64,000 bases of DNA from Zhongshania sp. R06B22 (GTDB taxonomy: Bacteria > Pseudomonadota > Gammaproteobacteria > Pseudomonadales > Spongiibacteraceae), in NCBI RefSeq assembly GCF_040892595.1, contig NZ_JBFRYB010000001.1, positions 3,224,001-3,288,000 of the forward strand. The letters are read 5' to 3'. Below the pieces are notes generated by a model. It saw only the letters and a program-made list of their open reading frames with translations. It was not told where the DNA came from and did not search any database. Each line of letters starts with the position of its first letter. Position 1 is the stretch's first letter. Made by a program: the position numbers and the translations under genes. Shown piece by piece: positions 34,950 through 44,148 of the stretch.

Positions 34950-36605
34950 ATGATGACTAAGAAAAAGCATTACCAGCTCCCACTTGAACGCTTAAAAATA
35001 CTTGTGCATGAGCACGGCGATGAGGTCTGGCTGCATCAACCAACAAATCGAGTCTGGGCCCAGTACACTTTTAATCAGGTCTATGATTCAGCACTGCGTA
35101 TCGCCGCCGGCCTTAAAGCTCAAGGTATTAACACTGGCGATCGCGTCGCAATTCTTGCTAAAAATAGCGCCTATTGGATGATCGCAGATTTTGCCTGCAT
35201 GTTGGGGGGCTTTATTAGTGTGCCGATTTACGCCACTGCAGGTGAGGACACCATTAGTTACGTCATGGAGCACAGTGATAGCAAAGCGATTTTCGTCGGT
35301 AAATTAGATGATGGCACGGCAGCGGATGCCGTATTAAACGCTACTAACGTCATTGCTCTTCCTGACTATAATTTAGAAAACCGCATTCCAGATCATCGCT
35401 GGCATGATTGGCTGCTCCGCTATGAGCCACTAACAGATATTCATCAGGCGGCCGCGGATGATACGCTCACCATCGCTTACACATCAGGCAGCACCGGTAA
35501 GCCCAAGGGTGTAGTTCTATCTCACATAAATCTTGCCGCCGCCGGCCATGACACCGCAGACCTTCTAGGGGCGGGTGACAGTGAACGACGCGTGCTTTCC
35601 TACCTACCAATGGCACACATCACCGAACGCTCAATAGTGACCATGCACTCCTTGTACAAGCGGCTCACCATTTACTTTAACGAAGATCTCGCTAGCTTCG
35701 TTGAGGACCTAAATATAGCAAAGCCAAGCTTTTTTATGACCGTGCCGCGCCTATGGGCAAAGTTCCAATCTCAGGTGCTGTCAGTCATCCCCGACGAGCA
35801 GCTCCAAGAGATGCTTAAGGGCGAAGGCGGAGAAGCGGTAGCTGCGGGCATCCGCGCAAAGTTGGGGCTTAACGAATGCTCGGCCTTCGGCTCCGGCACT
35901 GCGCCCATTCCCCCCGGCCTACTCAAGTGGTTTCGGGGCATTGGCATCGATATCGGCGAAGGCTGGGGCATGACAGAAACATCTGGCCCAGCATGCTCCA
36001 ACCTGCCCTACCACGCCGAGCGGATTGGGAGCATTGGCGTGCCGCTACCCTGCACAGACATGAAGATTTCCGACGAGGGCGAAATTCTTATTCGTGGCAC
36101 CGCAATATTTAAAGAGTATTACAAGAATCCTGAAGCCACCGCCGAAACCTTTATTGGTGACTGGATGCGCACCGGCGACAAAGGTATCCAAAATGAGGAC
36201 GGCTCGTTTAGTATTATTGGCCGCGTGAAAGAACAATTCAAAACCGGCAAGGGTAAATATGTGGCGCCGGTTCCCATTGAATGCCTAATTGGCGCTGTAC
36301 CGCTTATCGAACAAGTTTGTGTAGTGGGGTCTGGTCGCGGTCAGCCAATGGCACTAGCTGTACTCGCTGATTTAGGCACTATCAACAAGGATGACGTTCG
36401 CAGCATCATTTCCAGCGCGGTTGCTGAAATGAATGCGGGCTTAGAGTCACATTGCCGTATTGATCACATCCATATATGTGATGAAGCGTGGACTATTGAG
36501 AATAATATGCTGACTCCGACGATGAAACTAAAGCGGGATATGCTCGAGGCTAAGTATCGCCATATCATTGAAGGCGAAACCAAGGAGTTGGTGGGCTGGA
36601 GCTAA
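34950..36605 (+). CDS. Long-chain acyl-CoA synthetase (AMP-dependent)
   Basis: A 551-residue adenylate-forming enzyme. The AMP-binding P-loop is YTSGSTGKPKGV at about 180-191, the second core motif is GWGMTETSGP, and the hinge region is DWMRTGDKG...GRVKEQFKTGKGKYV. It activates carboxylic acids to CoA thioesters. The FadD15-like pattern (GRVKEQFKTGKGKYV) suggests long or bulky acids rather than acetate. Two ATGs stand at the start; AAAAGG is the ribosome-binding site. In this island it would feed the beta-oxidation genes that follow. Confidence 0.93.
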   Translation: MMTKKKHYQLPLERLKILVHEHGDEVWLHQPTNRVWAQYTFNQVYDSALRIAAGLKAQGINTGDRVAILAKNSAYWMIADFACMLGGFISVPIYATAGEDTISYVMEHSDSKAIFVGKLDDGTAADAVLNATNVIALPDYNLENRIPDHRWHDWLLRYEPLTDIHQAAADDTLTIAYTSGSTGKPKGVVLSHINLAAAGHDTADLLGAGDSERRVLSYLPMAHITERSIVTMHSLYKRLTIYFNEDLASFVEDLNIAKPSFFMTVPRLWAKFQSQVLSVIPDEQLQEMLKGEGGEAVAAGIRAKLGLNECSAFGSGTAPIPPGLLKWFRGIGIDIGEGWGMTETSGPACSNLPYHAERIGSIGVPLPCTDMKISDEGEILIRGTAIFKEYYKNPEATAETFIGDWMRTGDKGIQNEDGSFSIIGRVKEQFKTGKGKYVAPVPIECLIGAVPLIEQVCVVGSGRGQPMALAVLADLGTINKDDVRSIISSAVAEMNAGLESHCRIDHIHICDEAWTIENNMLTPTMKLKRDMLEAKYRHIIEGETKELVGWS

Positions 36606-36612
36606 AACCGCT

Positions 36613-36648
36613 AGCGCGGCGCACTAGAAAAATCTAGTTCGCCGCGCT
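36613..36648 (+). terminator. Terminator-like hairpin after the acyl-CoA synthetase gene
   Basis: A 16-bp stem with one mismatch (36613-36628 with 36633-36648) closes an AAAA loop 7 bases after the stop. It is GC-rich but not followed by Ts, so I call it a likely transcript end with moderate confidence. Confidence 0.6.
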
Positions 36649-36808
36649 TACTATCGATCTCATCGCTAAATCGTCCAGTAATACCTTCGCTAAACTGCTT
36701 AGCAAACTCCTCGCTTTAACTTCCGCTGCACTTGTTACTACAAACACTACAACCGAGCCAAGCCCAAACGGGCAGCCGAGACTGCCGCCGTGAGCATCGC
36801 CATTAAAA

Positions 36809-37945
36809 TTAACTTAAAACGCCCAGACTATTGAGCTCAGCTAACTCGGCTTCGCCATAGCCTAGCTCCGTTAATACGGTCTTCGTGTCCGCACCAGCTT
36901 TACGTGGCGAGAACTTCACTTCAGACACGGTGCGACTAAAGCGTGGCGCCGGCGCTGGCTGCACTTCATCAGCTATTTCTATATAGGTATTACGTGCAAT
37001 ATTATGCGGGTGCTTAGGCGCTTCTCGGTAGTCTAGTACCGGGGCGAAGCACACATCACTACCCTCCATAATTTCACACCACTGCGCCTGGGTTTTGGTC
37101 TTCAGCGCCGCTGCTATTTTCGCCTTCAAAAGCGGCCATTCACCGGCATTGACCTGATTGGCAAAAGCCGCCGGATCTAGTTCTAGCTTTTCTATAAGCA
37201 GGGCATAAAATTGCGGCTCAATCGATCCAATAGAAACAAATTCACCGTCGATAGTTTCATATACATCGTAAAAATGAGCCGCGCCATCAAGCATATTACT
37301 CGCGCGCTTTGGCCCCCAAATACCAAGCTTGTCCATACTGTAGAACATAGACATCAAGCTGGCAGAGCCATCAGTTATGGCAGTGTCGATAACCTGACCC
37401 AGTCCAGAGTTTTTCGCTTCCAGTAACGCCGCGAGTATTCCCATTACTAAAAAATGACTACCGCCCGCATAGTCACCCACTAAATTGAGGGGTGGCACTG
37501 GGGAATCTTGTCTACCAATGGCGGCAAGGGAGCCAGTGAGTGAGATATAATTAATATCGTGACCTGCCGCCTGCGCCAAAGGCCCAGTTTGCCCCCAGCC
37601 CGTTATGCGGCCGTAGACAATTTTGGGATTGCGCTGCAAACAGACATCCGGACCAAAACCCAAACGTTCAGCAACACCGGGACGAAAGCCCTCAAAAATA
37701 GCATCGGATTGCTCAACGAGCTTCAGCAGCGCTTCAACACCCTGCTCAGTCTTCAAATTAAGAGCAATAGATTTCTTGCCACGTGACTGGCAGTCAAGGT
37801 CAGAGGGCAATCCAATGCCGTTGGCCTGTGATGAGCGTTCAACGACGGTGATCTCTGCGCCCATATCCGCCAGCAGCATCCCCGCGTAAGGTCCGGGGCC
37901 GATACCCTTCATTTCTATTATTTTAACGCCAGCTAAGGGACCCAT
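36809..37945 (-). CDS. Alpha-methylacyl-CoA racemase (CaiB/BaiF family III CoA-transferase fold)
   Basis: A 378-residue protein. The N-terminal MGPLAGVKIIEMKGIGPGPYAGMLLADMGA is typical of alpha-methylacyl-CoA racemases; catalytic His of GHDINYISLTG, Asp of LVGDYAGG and Glu in HFYDVYETIDGEF are all in place. It interconverts (R)- and (S)-2-methylacyl-CoAs so that stereospecific dehydrogenases can act on methyl-branched chains such as phytol, pristane or sterol side chains. The ATG at 37945 follows AGGAGTG. It lies 97 bases downstream of an acyl-CoA dehydrogenase on the same strand. It is the strongest single hint that the pathway substrate is methyl-branched. Confidence 0.9.
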   Translation of the reverse strand: MGPLAGVKIIEMKGIGPGPYAGMLLADMGAEITVVERSSQANGIGLPSDLDCQSRGKKSIALNLKTEQGVEALLKLVEQSDAIFEGFRPGVAERLGFGPDVCLQRNPKIVYGRITGWGQTGPLAQAAGHDINYISLTGSLAAIGRQDSPVPPLNLVGDYAGGSHFLVMGILAALLEAKNSGLGQVIDTAITDGSASLMSMFYSMDKLGIWGPKRASNMLDGAAHFYDVYETIDGEFVSIGSIEPQFYALLIEKLELDPAAFANQVNAGEWPLLKAKIAAALKTKTQAQWCEIMEGSDVCFAPVLDYREAPKHPHNIARNTYIEIADEVQPAPAPRFSRTVSEVKFSPRKAGADTKTVLTELGYGEAELAELNSLGVLS

Positions 37946-38042
37946 TTTATACACTCCTAAAATCACTAATTAGTAAAAAATCAACGGCGATGAAAAACCT
38001 ACAGGTTGATCATTATGATACGAACACGATTTAAAAAATTTC

Positions 38043-39203
38043 TTAGTCCATATTGCTACTATAACTTTCAGAAAATATGCGACGGCCGATAATCAGCTTC
38101 ATGATTTCAGAACTGCCCGCCAGAATGCGGTTGATTCGCGAGTTTTGAAACATCTGACAGATTTCATACTCGGCCATATAGCCATTACCGCCGTGCAGCT
38201 GGACGCCTAAATCGAGCATTTTCCATTCAATTTCGCTAGCTTGTAATTTCGCTACAGCGGCCTTCTCAGCGCTAAGCAAATCTGTATTTGAAAGCTGCAC
38301 ACAATGGTCGATATATACTTCTAAGACATCGATCTCAGCTTCCATTTCTGCCATTTTAAATTGGGTGTTCTGCATCTTTGACAGCGGCTTACCGAATACT
38401 TTGCGCTGCATTACATAATCGCGGGTCAGATTAAACGCGACCCTTGCATTGGCAACGCTGCCGACTGCCGATATCAATCGCTCCTCCGCTAAGCCCTGCA
38501 TTAAATGTACAAATCCCATATCGCGCTGACCGAGCATGTTTTCTTTAGGTATCTTGACGTCGCTAAAAAAGAGCTCTGCAGTGTCTTGCGCGTGCAGCCC
38601 CATTTTCTCTAAATTCCTACCCCGCTCAAAACCCTCCATGCCGCGCTCAACTACCACCAAGGTCATTGCATGGGGGTTATTGTCTGGGTCGGATTTTGCG
38701 GCAACAATTACTAAATCAGAATTGATACCATTGGAGATATAAATCTTGGAGCCATTGAGAACAAAGTGGTCTCCCGCGTCTACGAGAGTAGTGCGCATAC
38801 CCGCTAAGTCACTGCCTGCATCTGGCTCGGTCATTGCTACCGCTAGGATTGATTCACCGCTAATACACTTGGGTAGCCAGCGTTGTTTTTGCTCTTCAGT
38901 AGCAAAATTTCCTAGATACGGACCAACCAGGCGGCTGTGCACGGTTAAAAATAACTCTGCACACCCGGCTCGAAATGCCTCTTCGATAAATATTTGCTCC
39001 CAGCGAAAGTCCTTATCCCCCATACCGCCGTATTTTTCATCGGCCCATATTAAAAGGAAACCTTGCTCTCCCGCTTTTCTAAACAATTCGCGATCAAAAA
39101 TACCATTGATGCGCGCCTGCTTAACGTGGGGCGCAACTTCGGTTTCAAAAAACTTGCGTACTGATTCGCGAAAATAATTTTGCTCTTCCGTAAAATTGCG
39201 CAT
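38043..39203 (-). CDS. Acyl-CoA dehydrogenase (long/branched-chain type), copy 2
   Basis: A 386-residue acyl-CoA dehydrogenase, closely similar to copy 1 throughout (AVAMTEPDAGSDLAG; QLHGGNGYMAEYEICQMF; ILAGSSEIM). The G-helix Glu is in LAEERLISAV. The ATG at 39203 directly follows an in-frame GTG; I prefer the ATG. It is the first gene of a pair with the racemase, separated from the FadB gene upstream by a clear terminator. Racemase and dehydrogenase being together supports the first dehydrogenation of an (S)-2-methylacyl-CoA. Confidence 0.9.
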   Translation of the reverse strand: MRNFTEEQNYFRESVRKFFETEVAPHVKQARINGIFDRELFRKAGEQGFLLIWADEKYGGMGDKDFRWEQIFIEEAFRAGCAELFLTVHSRLVGPYLGNFATEEQKQRWLPKCISGESILAVAMTEPDAGSDLAGMRTTLVDAGDHFVLNGSKIYISNGINSDLVIVAAKSDPDNNPHAMTLVVVERGMEGFERGRNLEKMGLHAQDTAELFFSDVKIPKENMLGQRDMGFVHLMQGLAEERLISAVGSVANARVAFNLTRDYVMQRKVFGKPLSKMQNTQFKMAEMEAEIDVLEVYIDHCVQLSNTDLLSAEKAAVAKLQASEIEWKMLDLGVQLHGGNGYMAEYEICQMFQNSRINRILAGSSEIMKLIIGRRIFSESYSSNMD

Positions 39204-39238
39204 CACTCATTTCCCTGCCATCTTATTTATTATTGATA

Positions 39239-39272
39239 TAAAAAACGGTGGCCCATTTGCACAGACCACCGT
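39239..39272 (-). terminator. Rho-independent terminator of the thiolase-FadB operon
   Basis: A 7-bp stem ACGGTGG (39245-39251) with CCACCGT (39266-39272) is followed on the minus strand by a run of six Ts. It lies 36 bases after the FadB-type stop and separates that operon from the acyl-CoA dehydrogenase gene. Confidence 0.8.
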
Positions 39273-39307
39273 AATTTTTACAGCGTTAACTGACTATCTC
39301 GATCTTA

Positions 39308-41449
39308 TTATGAGGCGAAGGTTTCGCCCGCTGCCAATTTCGCAGCCACTATTGCTGGCGCTTTAAAGCGTTCGCCATAGCTAGCTTCGAGCTCCGCGCA
39401 GCGATCACTAAAGCGCTGTATGCCATAGGTGTTAACAAACTGGATAAAACCACCCGTCCACATTGGCGCGCCAATACCCATGACCGAGCCAATATTACCG
39501 TCGACCACGGTGCGCAAGACACCTTCTTCAAGGCACTTCAAAGACTCAATGACTTGACGGAACAATAGGCGATCTTTGACATCTTGATCTGGAAGCGCGA
39601 CCTCTGGCTTATAGTATTTCTCTATAATAACCGGCCACACAGTTTTACCAGACTCACTCCAGTCATAGTAACCACCGCCGTGATGACGGCCACCACGATC
39701 GTGCTCTTCCACCATTAAATTGACGATTTCCATAGTCAGGCTGCGATCACCCATATCTAGGCCCATCTCTTCCCACGTGGCATTCGCCTTGTACTGCAAT
39801 TGCTGACTGGTTTCATCAGTAATGGTCAACGGCCCTACGGGCATGCCAATGGCCTTACCTAGGTTATCGATTTTAATCGGGTGCAGGCCTTCGTGAATAA
39901 GTCTGGCGCCCTCATCGAGGTAAGTACCAAATGTACGGGAGGTGAAGAAGCCAACCGAGTCGTTAACAACAATCGGAATTTTGCGAATTTGCTGAGTGAA
40001 ATCAAAGGCTTTAGCAAGCGCTTCATCACTGGTTTTTTCGCCGCAAATTATTTCTACCAAGGGCATTTTGTCGACAGGTGAGAAGAAGTGAATACCGATG
40101 AAATTATCAGGATTCTTACTGCCTTCGGCCAGTATGGTGATGGGCAAGGTTGAGGTATTGGAACCCCATACCCCGTTCTCTGCCAAGAAGGGCTCTAACT
40201 CTTGAGTAATTTTGTGCTTGAGTTCAACATTTTCAAACACAGCCTCAATGATCAGGTCACAACCACGCAGATCTTCATTTTCAGCAGTGGGCTTAATCAG
40301 CGCCAATACTTGATCACGTTTTTCCTGCGTCATGCGGCCCTTGGCAACACTTTTATCCAACAGTTTTTGCGAGTAGGCCTTACCTTTATCAGCGCTTTCC
40401 TGCGAGATATCTTTGAGGACAACGGCGATACCGGCCATGGCTGAAACATAGGCGATGCCCTGCCCCATCATGCCGGCGCCAAGAATACCGACTTTCTTGG
40501 TCAGATTTTTTTCCTGACCTTCAGGACGACTAGATCCAGCATTGATTTTATTCAAGCCAAAGAAGAAAGTAGTAATCAGGTTCTTCGCCTCTGGCGTAGT
40601 GACCAGATGCGCGAGCCCGCGACTTTCTATCTTCATCGCAGCATCAAAGCCAACAGTGGCAGCCTGTACCGCGCAATCCAGTATTTCAGCTGGCGCAGGC
40701 ATCAAACCACGGGTTTGCTTAAACAGCATGGTAGTTGCAACAGGCAGAATCTGCGAGTTGGCTGGATCACTAGCCTTGCCGCCGGGAATTTTAAAGCCCT
40801 TAACATCCCATGGCTGAACAGCGGCACTTTCGTCGCCCTTCACAGACAGGATATAAGCCTTGGCGCGGGGCACCAACTCTTCCAGGCTGGCTACCACTTC
40901 GTGAATCATACCCGCCGCCAGCGCTTTTTCTGGAACCAGCTTTTTACCCTCTACCAACAGTGGCAGTGCAGACTGCAGCCCCAGCAAACTTACCATACGG
41001 ACAATACCACCGCCGCCAGGCAATAGGCCCAAGCTGACTTCTGGCAGGCCTATCTGTACCGACTTGTGGTTGTAGGCAATACGGTGATTACAAGCTAGGC
41101 ATATTTCAAAACCGCCACCCAGAGCAGCGCCATTGATTGCAGCAACCACAGGCACGGGCAACTTTTCTAGGCGACGCAGCTGAGCTTTGCCCGCGTTTAA
41201 GCGATCCATCATCACGCCTTCTTGGCCCTTTTCTATCGCCAATAGGTCTTTAATATTACCGCCAGCAAAAAACACTTTTTTGGCCGAAGCGAATATCACG
41301 CCCGCCAAGCCCTGCTCTGCTTCTAGTTTTTCAATGGTCTCGCCCATAGCCACGTCATACTCATCGTTCATTGAGTTAACAGGGCCAGTCATGTCCATAG
41401 TCACGGTAACAATACCGTCGGTATCTCTTTCGTACTTAAATACGCTCAT
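39308..41449 (-). CDS. Multifunctional enoyl-CoA hydratase / 3-hydroxyacyl-CoA dehydrogenase (FadB/FadJ type)
   Basis: A 713-residue fused beta-oxidation enzyme. The N-terminal crotonase domain has AAINGAALGGGFEICLACNH and the GLLPGGGG loop; the NAD-binding domain starts with GILGAGMMGQGIAYVSA at about 325 and is followed by the C-terminal helical 3-hydroxyacyl-CoA dehydrogenase domains (FFSPVDKMPLVEII; NDSVGFFTSR). It hydrates enoyl-CoA and oxidises the 3-hydroxyacyl-CoA. It follows the thiolase gene by 82 bases on the same strand; together they complete a beta-oxidation cycle. Assignment to the family is firm, chain-length preference is not. Confidence 0.93.
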   Translation of the reverse strand: MSVFKYERDTDGIVTVTMDMTGPVNSMNDEYDVAMGETIEKLEAEQGLAGVIFASAKKVFFAGGNIKDLLAIEKGQEGVMMDRLNAGKAQLRRLEKLPVPVVAAINGAALGGGFEICLACNHRIAYNHKSVQIGLPEVSLGLLPGGGGIVRMVSLLGLQSALPLLVEGKKLVPEKALAAGMIHEVVASLEELVPRAKAYILSVKGDESAAVQPWDVKGFKIPGGKASDPANSQILPVATTMLFKQTRGLMPAPAEILDCAVQAATVGFDAAMKIESRGLAHLVTTPEAKNLITTFFFGLNKINAGSSRPEGQEKNLTKKVGILGAGMMGQGIAYVSAMAGIAVVLKDISQESADKGKAYSQKLLDKSVAKGRMTQEKRDQVLALIKPTAENEDLRGCDLIIEAVFENVELKHKITQELEPFLAENGVWGSNTSTLPITILAEGSKNPDNFIGIHFFSPVDKMPLVEIICGEKTSDEALAKAFDFTQQIRKIPIVVNDSVGFFTSRTFGTYLDEGARLIHEGLHPIKIDNLGKAIGMPVGPLTITDETSQQLQYKANATWEEMGLDMGDRSLTMEIVNLMVEEHDRGGRHHGGGYYDWSESGKTVWPVIIEKYYKPEVALPDQDVKDRLLFRQVIESLKCLEEGVLRTVVDGNIGSVMGIGAPMWTGGFIQFVNTYGIQRFSDRCAELEASYGERFKAPAIVAAKLAAGETFAS

Positions 41450-41531
41450 GTCACTTCTCTCAAATTTGTCTTCTGTATGCGATTTAGAACGCTGTCTATA
41501 AATCGCAAGCTAGCAAGTCGCTCGGGGCGCT

Positions 41532-42752
41532 CTACAGTCTTTCTATAAGGGTACTGATACCCATACCACCGCCGACACACAGTGATAGCATCGCCCGCTT
41601 CAAGTTGCGGCGCTCCAGCTCGTCAAGCATCACCGACACCAACATGCCGCCCGTCGCTCCGAGAGGATGCCCCATCGCAATAGCGCCGCCATTTACATTG
41701 GTAATTTCGTGATCGATACCTAGGTCTTTCATATAGCGCATGGCCACGGAGGCAAAGGCTTCATTGATCTCCCAAAGATCGACATCGGCGACTGTTAGGC
41801 CCGCTACTTTTAGGCACTTCATTGCCGCTGGGCCGGGGCCAGTTAGCATAATGATAGGATCGGTAGATAGCACCGCCGTGGCGACAATGCGCCCGCGTGG
41901 CGTCAAGCCCAGATCCTTACCCGCCTTCTCAGAGCCAATTAGTACTGCAGAAGCACCATCGACAATCCCAGATGAATTACCCGGGGTGTGAACATGGTTA
42001 ATCTTGTCTAATTGATTGTATTTTTTGAGCATTGTGTCGTTAAAACCAAGACCGCCCATGGCCTCGAATGAAGCCCGCAGCTTGCCTAGGGTTTCAATAG
42101 TAGTACCGGGCTTAATGAAGTCATCGCGCTCGAGAATCATTAGGCCATTTTTGTCCCGCACTGGCAGCACAGACCTATCGAAGTAGCCATTGTCACGCGC
42201 GTGAGCAGCGCGGCGCTGAGACTCAACTGCGAAGGCATCAACATCTTGACGGCTATAGCCATCAAGGGTGGCAATGGTATCGGCACCAATGCCCTGAGGT
42301 ACAAAGCCCACCTTTAGCATAAAACCGGGATCTTGCCCCATTGCTCCGCCGTCTGCACCCATTGGTACCCGTGACATACTCTCAACGCCACCGGCTACAA
42401 TGAGATGTTCCCAACCCGAGGCAATTTTCTGCGCAGCAGTGTTTACCGCTTCTAATCCAGAAGCACAAAAGCGATTCAGCTGGACACCGGCAACGGATTC
42501 ATCCCAGTCAGCATTTTGCACAATCATCTTGGCGATATCGGCTCCCTGCTCATTAACCGGCGCCACACAACCTAAAATCACATCATCTACGTAACTAGTA
42601 TCAAGGTCATGACGCTGCTGAAGGCCTTTCAACAAGCCGGCGCCTAAGTCGATAGCTTTGACTTCATGTAGTGTGCCGTCAGCTTTACCTTTAGAACGCG
42701 GTGTACGCACGGCGTCAAATATATATGCCGGATTGGCAGCTTGTGTACTCAT
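41532..42752 (-). CDS. Acetyl-CoA C-acyltransferase (thiolase)
   Basis: A 406-residue thiolase. The nucleophilic Cys is in [12 protein letters not shown] at about 90-101, the [15 protein letters not shown] motif holds the catalytic His, and the second Cys is in [10 protein letters not shown]. It cleaves 3-ketoacyl-CoA to acetyl-CoA (or propionyl-CoA with methyl-branched substrates) and a shortened acyl-CoA. It heads the thiolase-FadB operon, divergent from an AraC regulator 124 bases away that probably controls it. Confidence 0.95.
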   Translation of the reverse strand: MSTQAANPAYIFDAVRTPRSKGKADGTLHEVKAIDLGAGLLKGLQQRHDLDTSYVDDVILGCVAPVNEQGADIAKMIVQNADWDESVAGVQLNRFCASGLEAVNTAAQKIASGWEHLIVAGGVESMSRVPMGADGGAMGQDPGFMLKVGFVPQGIGADTIATLDGYSRQDVDAFAVESQRRAAHARDNGYFDRSVLPVRDKNGLMILERDDFIKPGTTIETLGKLRASFEAMGGLGFNDTMLKKYNQLDKINHVHTPGNSSGIVDGASAVLIGSEKAGKDLGLTPRGRIVATAVLSTDPIIMLTGPGPAAMKCLKVAGLTVADVDLWEINEAFASVAMRYMKDLGIDHEITNVNGGAIAMGHPLGATGGMLVSVMLDELERRNLKRAMLSLCVGGGMGISTLIERL

Positions 42753-42784
42753 AGTAGCCTCATGTGATGGGTAAACTTTTTCAA

Positions 42785-42855
42785 GGTCGCTAGTGTTTAA
42801 CCTGAGAGGTATTTAGGCAATGACGCCCGCCAACAAAAACAGACACTAGGTGACC
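42785..42855. promoter_or_regulatory. Inverted repeat between divergent thiolase and AraC genes
   Basis: CTAGTGT (42790-42796) and ACACTAG (42843-42849) are perfect inverted copies, and the outer flanks GGTC and GACC also pair across a one-base offset. They are separated by 46 bases in the divergent promoter region and could be binding sites for the adjacent AraC-type protein. No binding evidence exists beyond the symmetry. Confidence 0.45.
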
Positions 42856-42876
42856 CCAGAATGCTAAACTCCTGTC

Positions 42877-43881
42877 ATGACAGACATCACCATTGCCACG
42901 CCCTTTTTGCGCCAGTCGCTGGAAGGCGCCGCCGCTGCAGGCTACGACACTAAACGCATATTAAAGGAATGCGGAATTTCCCCTGCCCTGCTGGAGCAGA
43001 ACCAAGCTCGTATCGCCCTGGATAATTTTATACTGCTTCAGCAACGCGTCATGAGGGTAATGAACGATGAGGGCCTGGGCCTCTTCGATAGGCCTGTACG
43101 CTTAGGCACATTTGACCTAATAGCTCATGCGATGATGCACTGCACCACTGTCGGCGACATACTTAGGCGCATGTGTCACTACAATAATTTATTTGAAGTC
43201 GGCTTCATTCATACCGTAGAAGAAAGCGGTAGCCAGCTTATATACCGACTCCAGCGCCGCCACCCCGGCGCGGTGAAAAACAATTATATTGCGACCTCTA
43301 TCGTGATGACGATCCACCGGTTTTTATGTTGGGCAAGCGTTACCAGGGTGCCGTTAGCAAGTGTTCACCTCGATTTTCCTCCTCCAGAGTGGGCCTCAGA
43401 ATATCGATATATTTTCTACGGTTTCCCGGTGAAATTTAATCAAAAGTATATAGAGCTATACTTTGATCAAGATCATATGGCACTCCCCAACCGGCAAGAC
43501 GTCGGCAGTCTTAAGAGCTATCTTGCGCGCGCGCCACGCAATATTTTTGTTCCAGAAAAAAATCTCAGTTATAGCAGCCAAATTCGCGGTGAGATTCTGC
43601 GCAGCATTCAGAATAATGAAGGCATTCCCAGCATGGAAGAGGTTGCTGAAAAGCTAGCAATGCACCCGCAAACACTACGCCGCCGTCTGCGTGATGAATC
43701 TACCGATTTCACCGTGGTACGCACACAGGCACGACGTGATGTCGCTATTTATATGCTTAGTAAGCCGCAATATCGCATCGAGGATATTTCAACACAACTG
43801 GGCTTTTCGGAGTCAAGCGCCTTTGTTCGGGCGTTTAAAGGCTGGATGGGCATGACGCCTATGGCCTATAGAAAAATGTGA
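42877..43881 (+). CDS. AraC-family regulator with arabinose-binding-like sensor domain, copy 2
   Basis: A 334-residue regulator of the same architecture as the one at 16410: an N-terminal sensor of about 220 residues (GTFDLIAHAMMHCTTVGDILRR) and a C-terminal double helix-turn-helix (MEEVAEKLAMHPQTLRRRL; IEDISTQLGFSESSAFVRAF). The sequence relation to copy 1 is only at family level. It is divergent from the thiolase-FadB operon, with a symmetric element in between. I infer it activates the beta-oxidation genes in response to a fatty-acid-like or acyl-CoA signal. Confidence 0.9.
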   Translation: MTDITIATPFLRQSLEGAAAAGYDTKRILKECGISPALLEQNQARIALDNFILLQQRVMRVMNDEGLGLFDRPVRLGTFDLIAHAMMHCTTVGDILRRMCHYNNLFEVGFIHTVEESGSQLIYRLQRRHPGAVKNNYIATSIVMTIHRFLCWASVTRVPLASVHLDFPPPEWASEYRYIFYGFPVKFNQKYIELYFDQDHMALPNRQDVGSLKSYLARAPRNIFVPEKNLSYSSQIRGEILRSIQNNEGIPSMEEVAEKLAMHPQTLRRRLRDESTDFTVVRTQARRDVAIYMLSKPQYRIEDISTQLGFSESSAFVRAFKGWMGMTPMAYRKM

Positions 43882-44148
43882 TGTATAGCCTCAACTTTCA
43901 CAGTGCTGCTAGTGTGTAAGTTAAATCACTGGATTGGACATTATTATTTCAATCACTACCCAAGACTGAGTTAGTAGTATGGCAAGCTGCTAAAAAGAAA
44001 ATTGATTTGCATCCAAAACTGACCCACTATTCGTAAGCAGTATTCATCCACCTCAATCGTTTTTCTTAGACCACAAACAGCTCTAGCAACGATCTATTGA
44101 TGGATCGATCTATCGTGCCTATTCCGCGCTACTGCGGATGGATATTCA

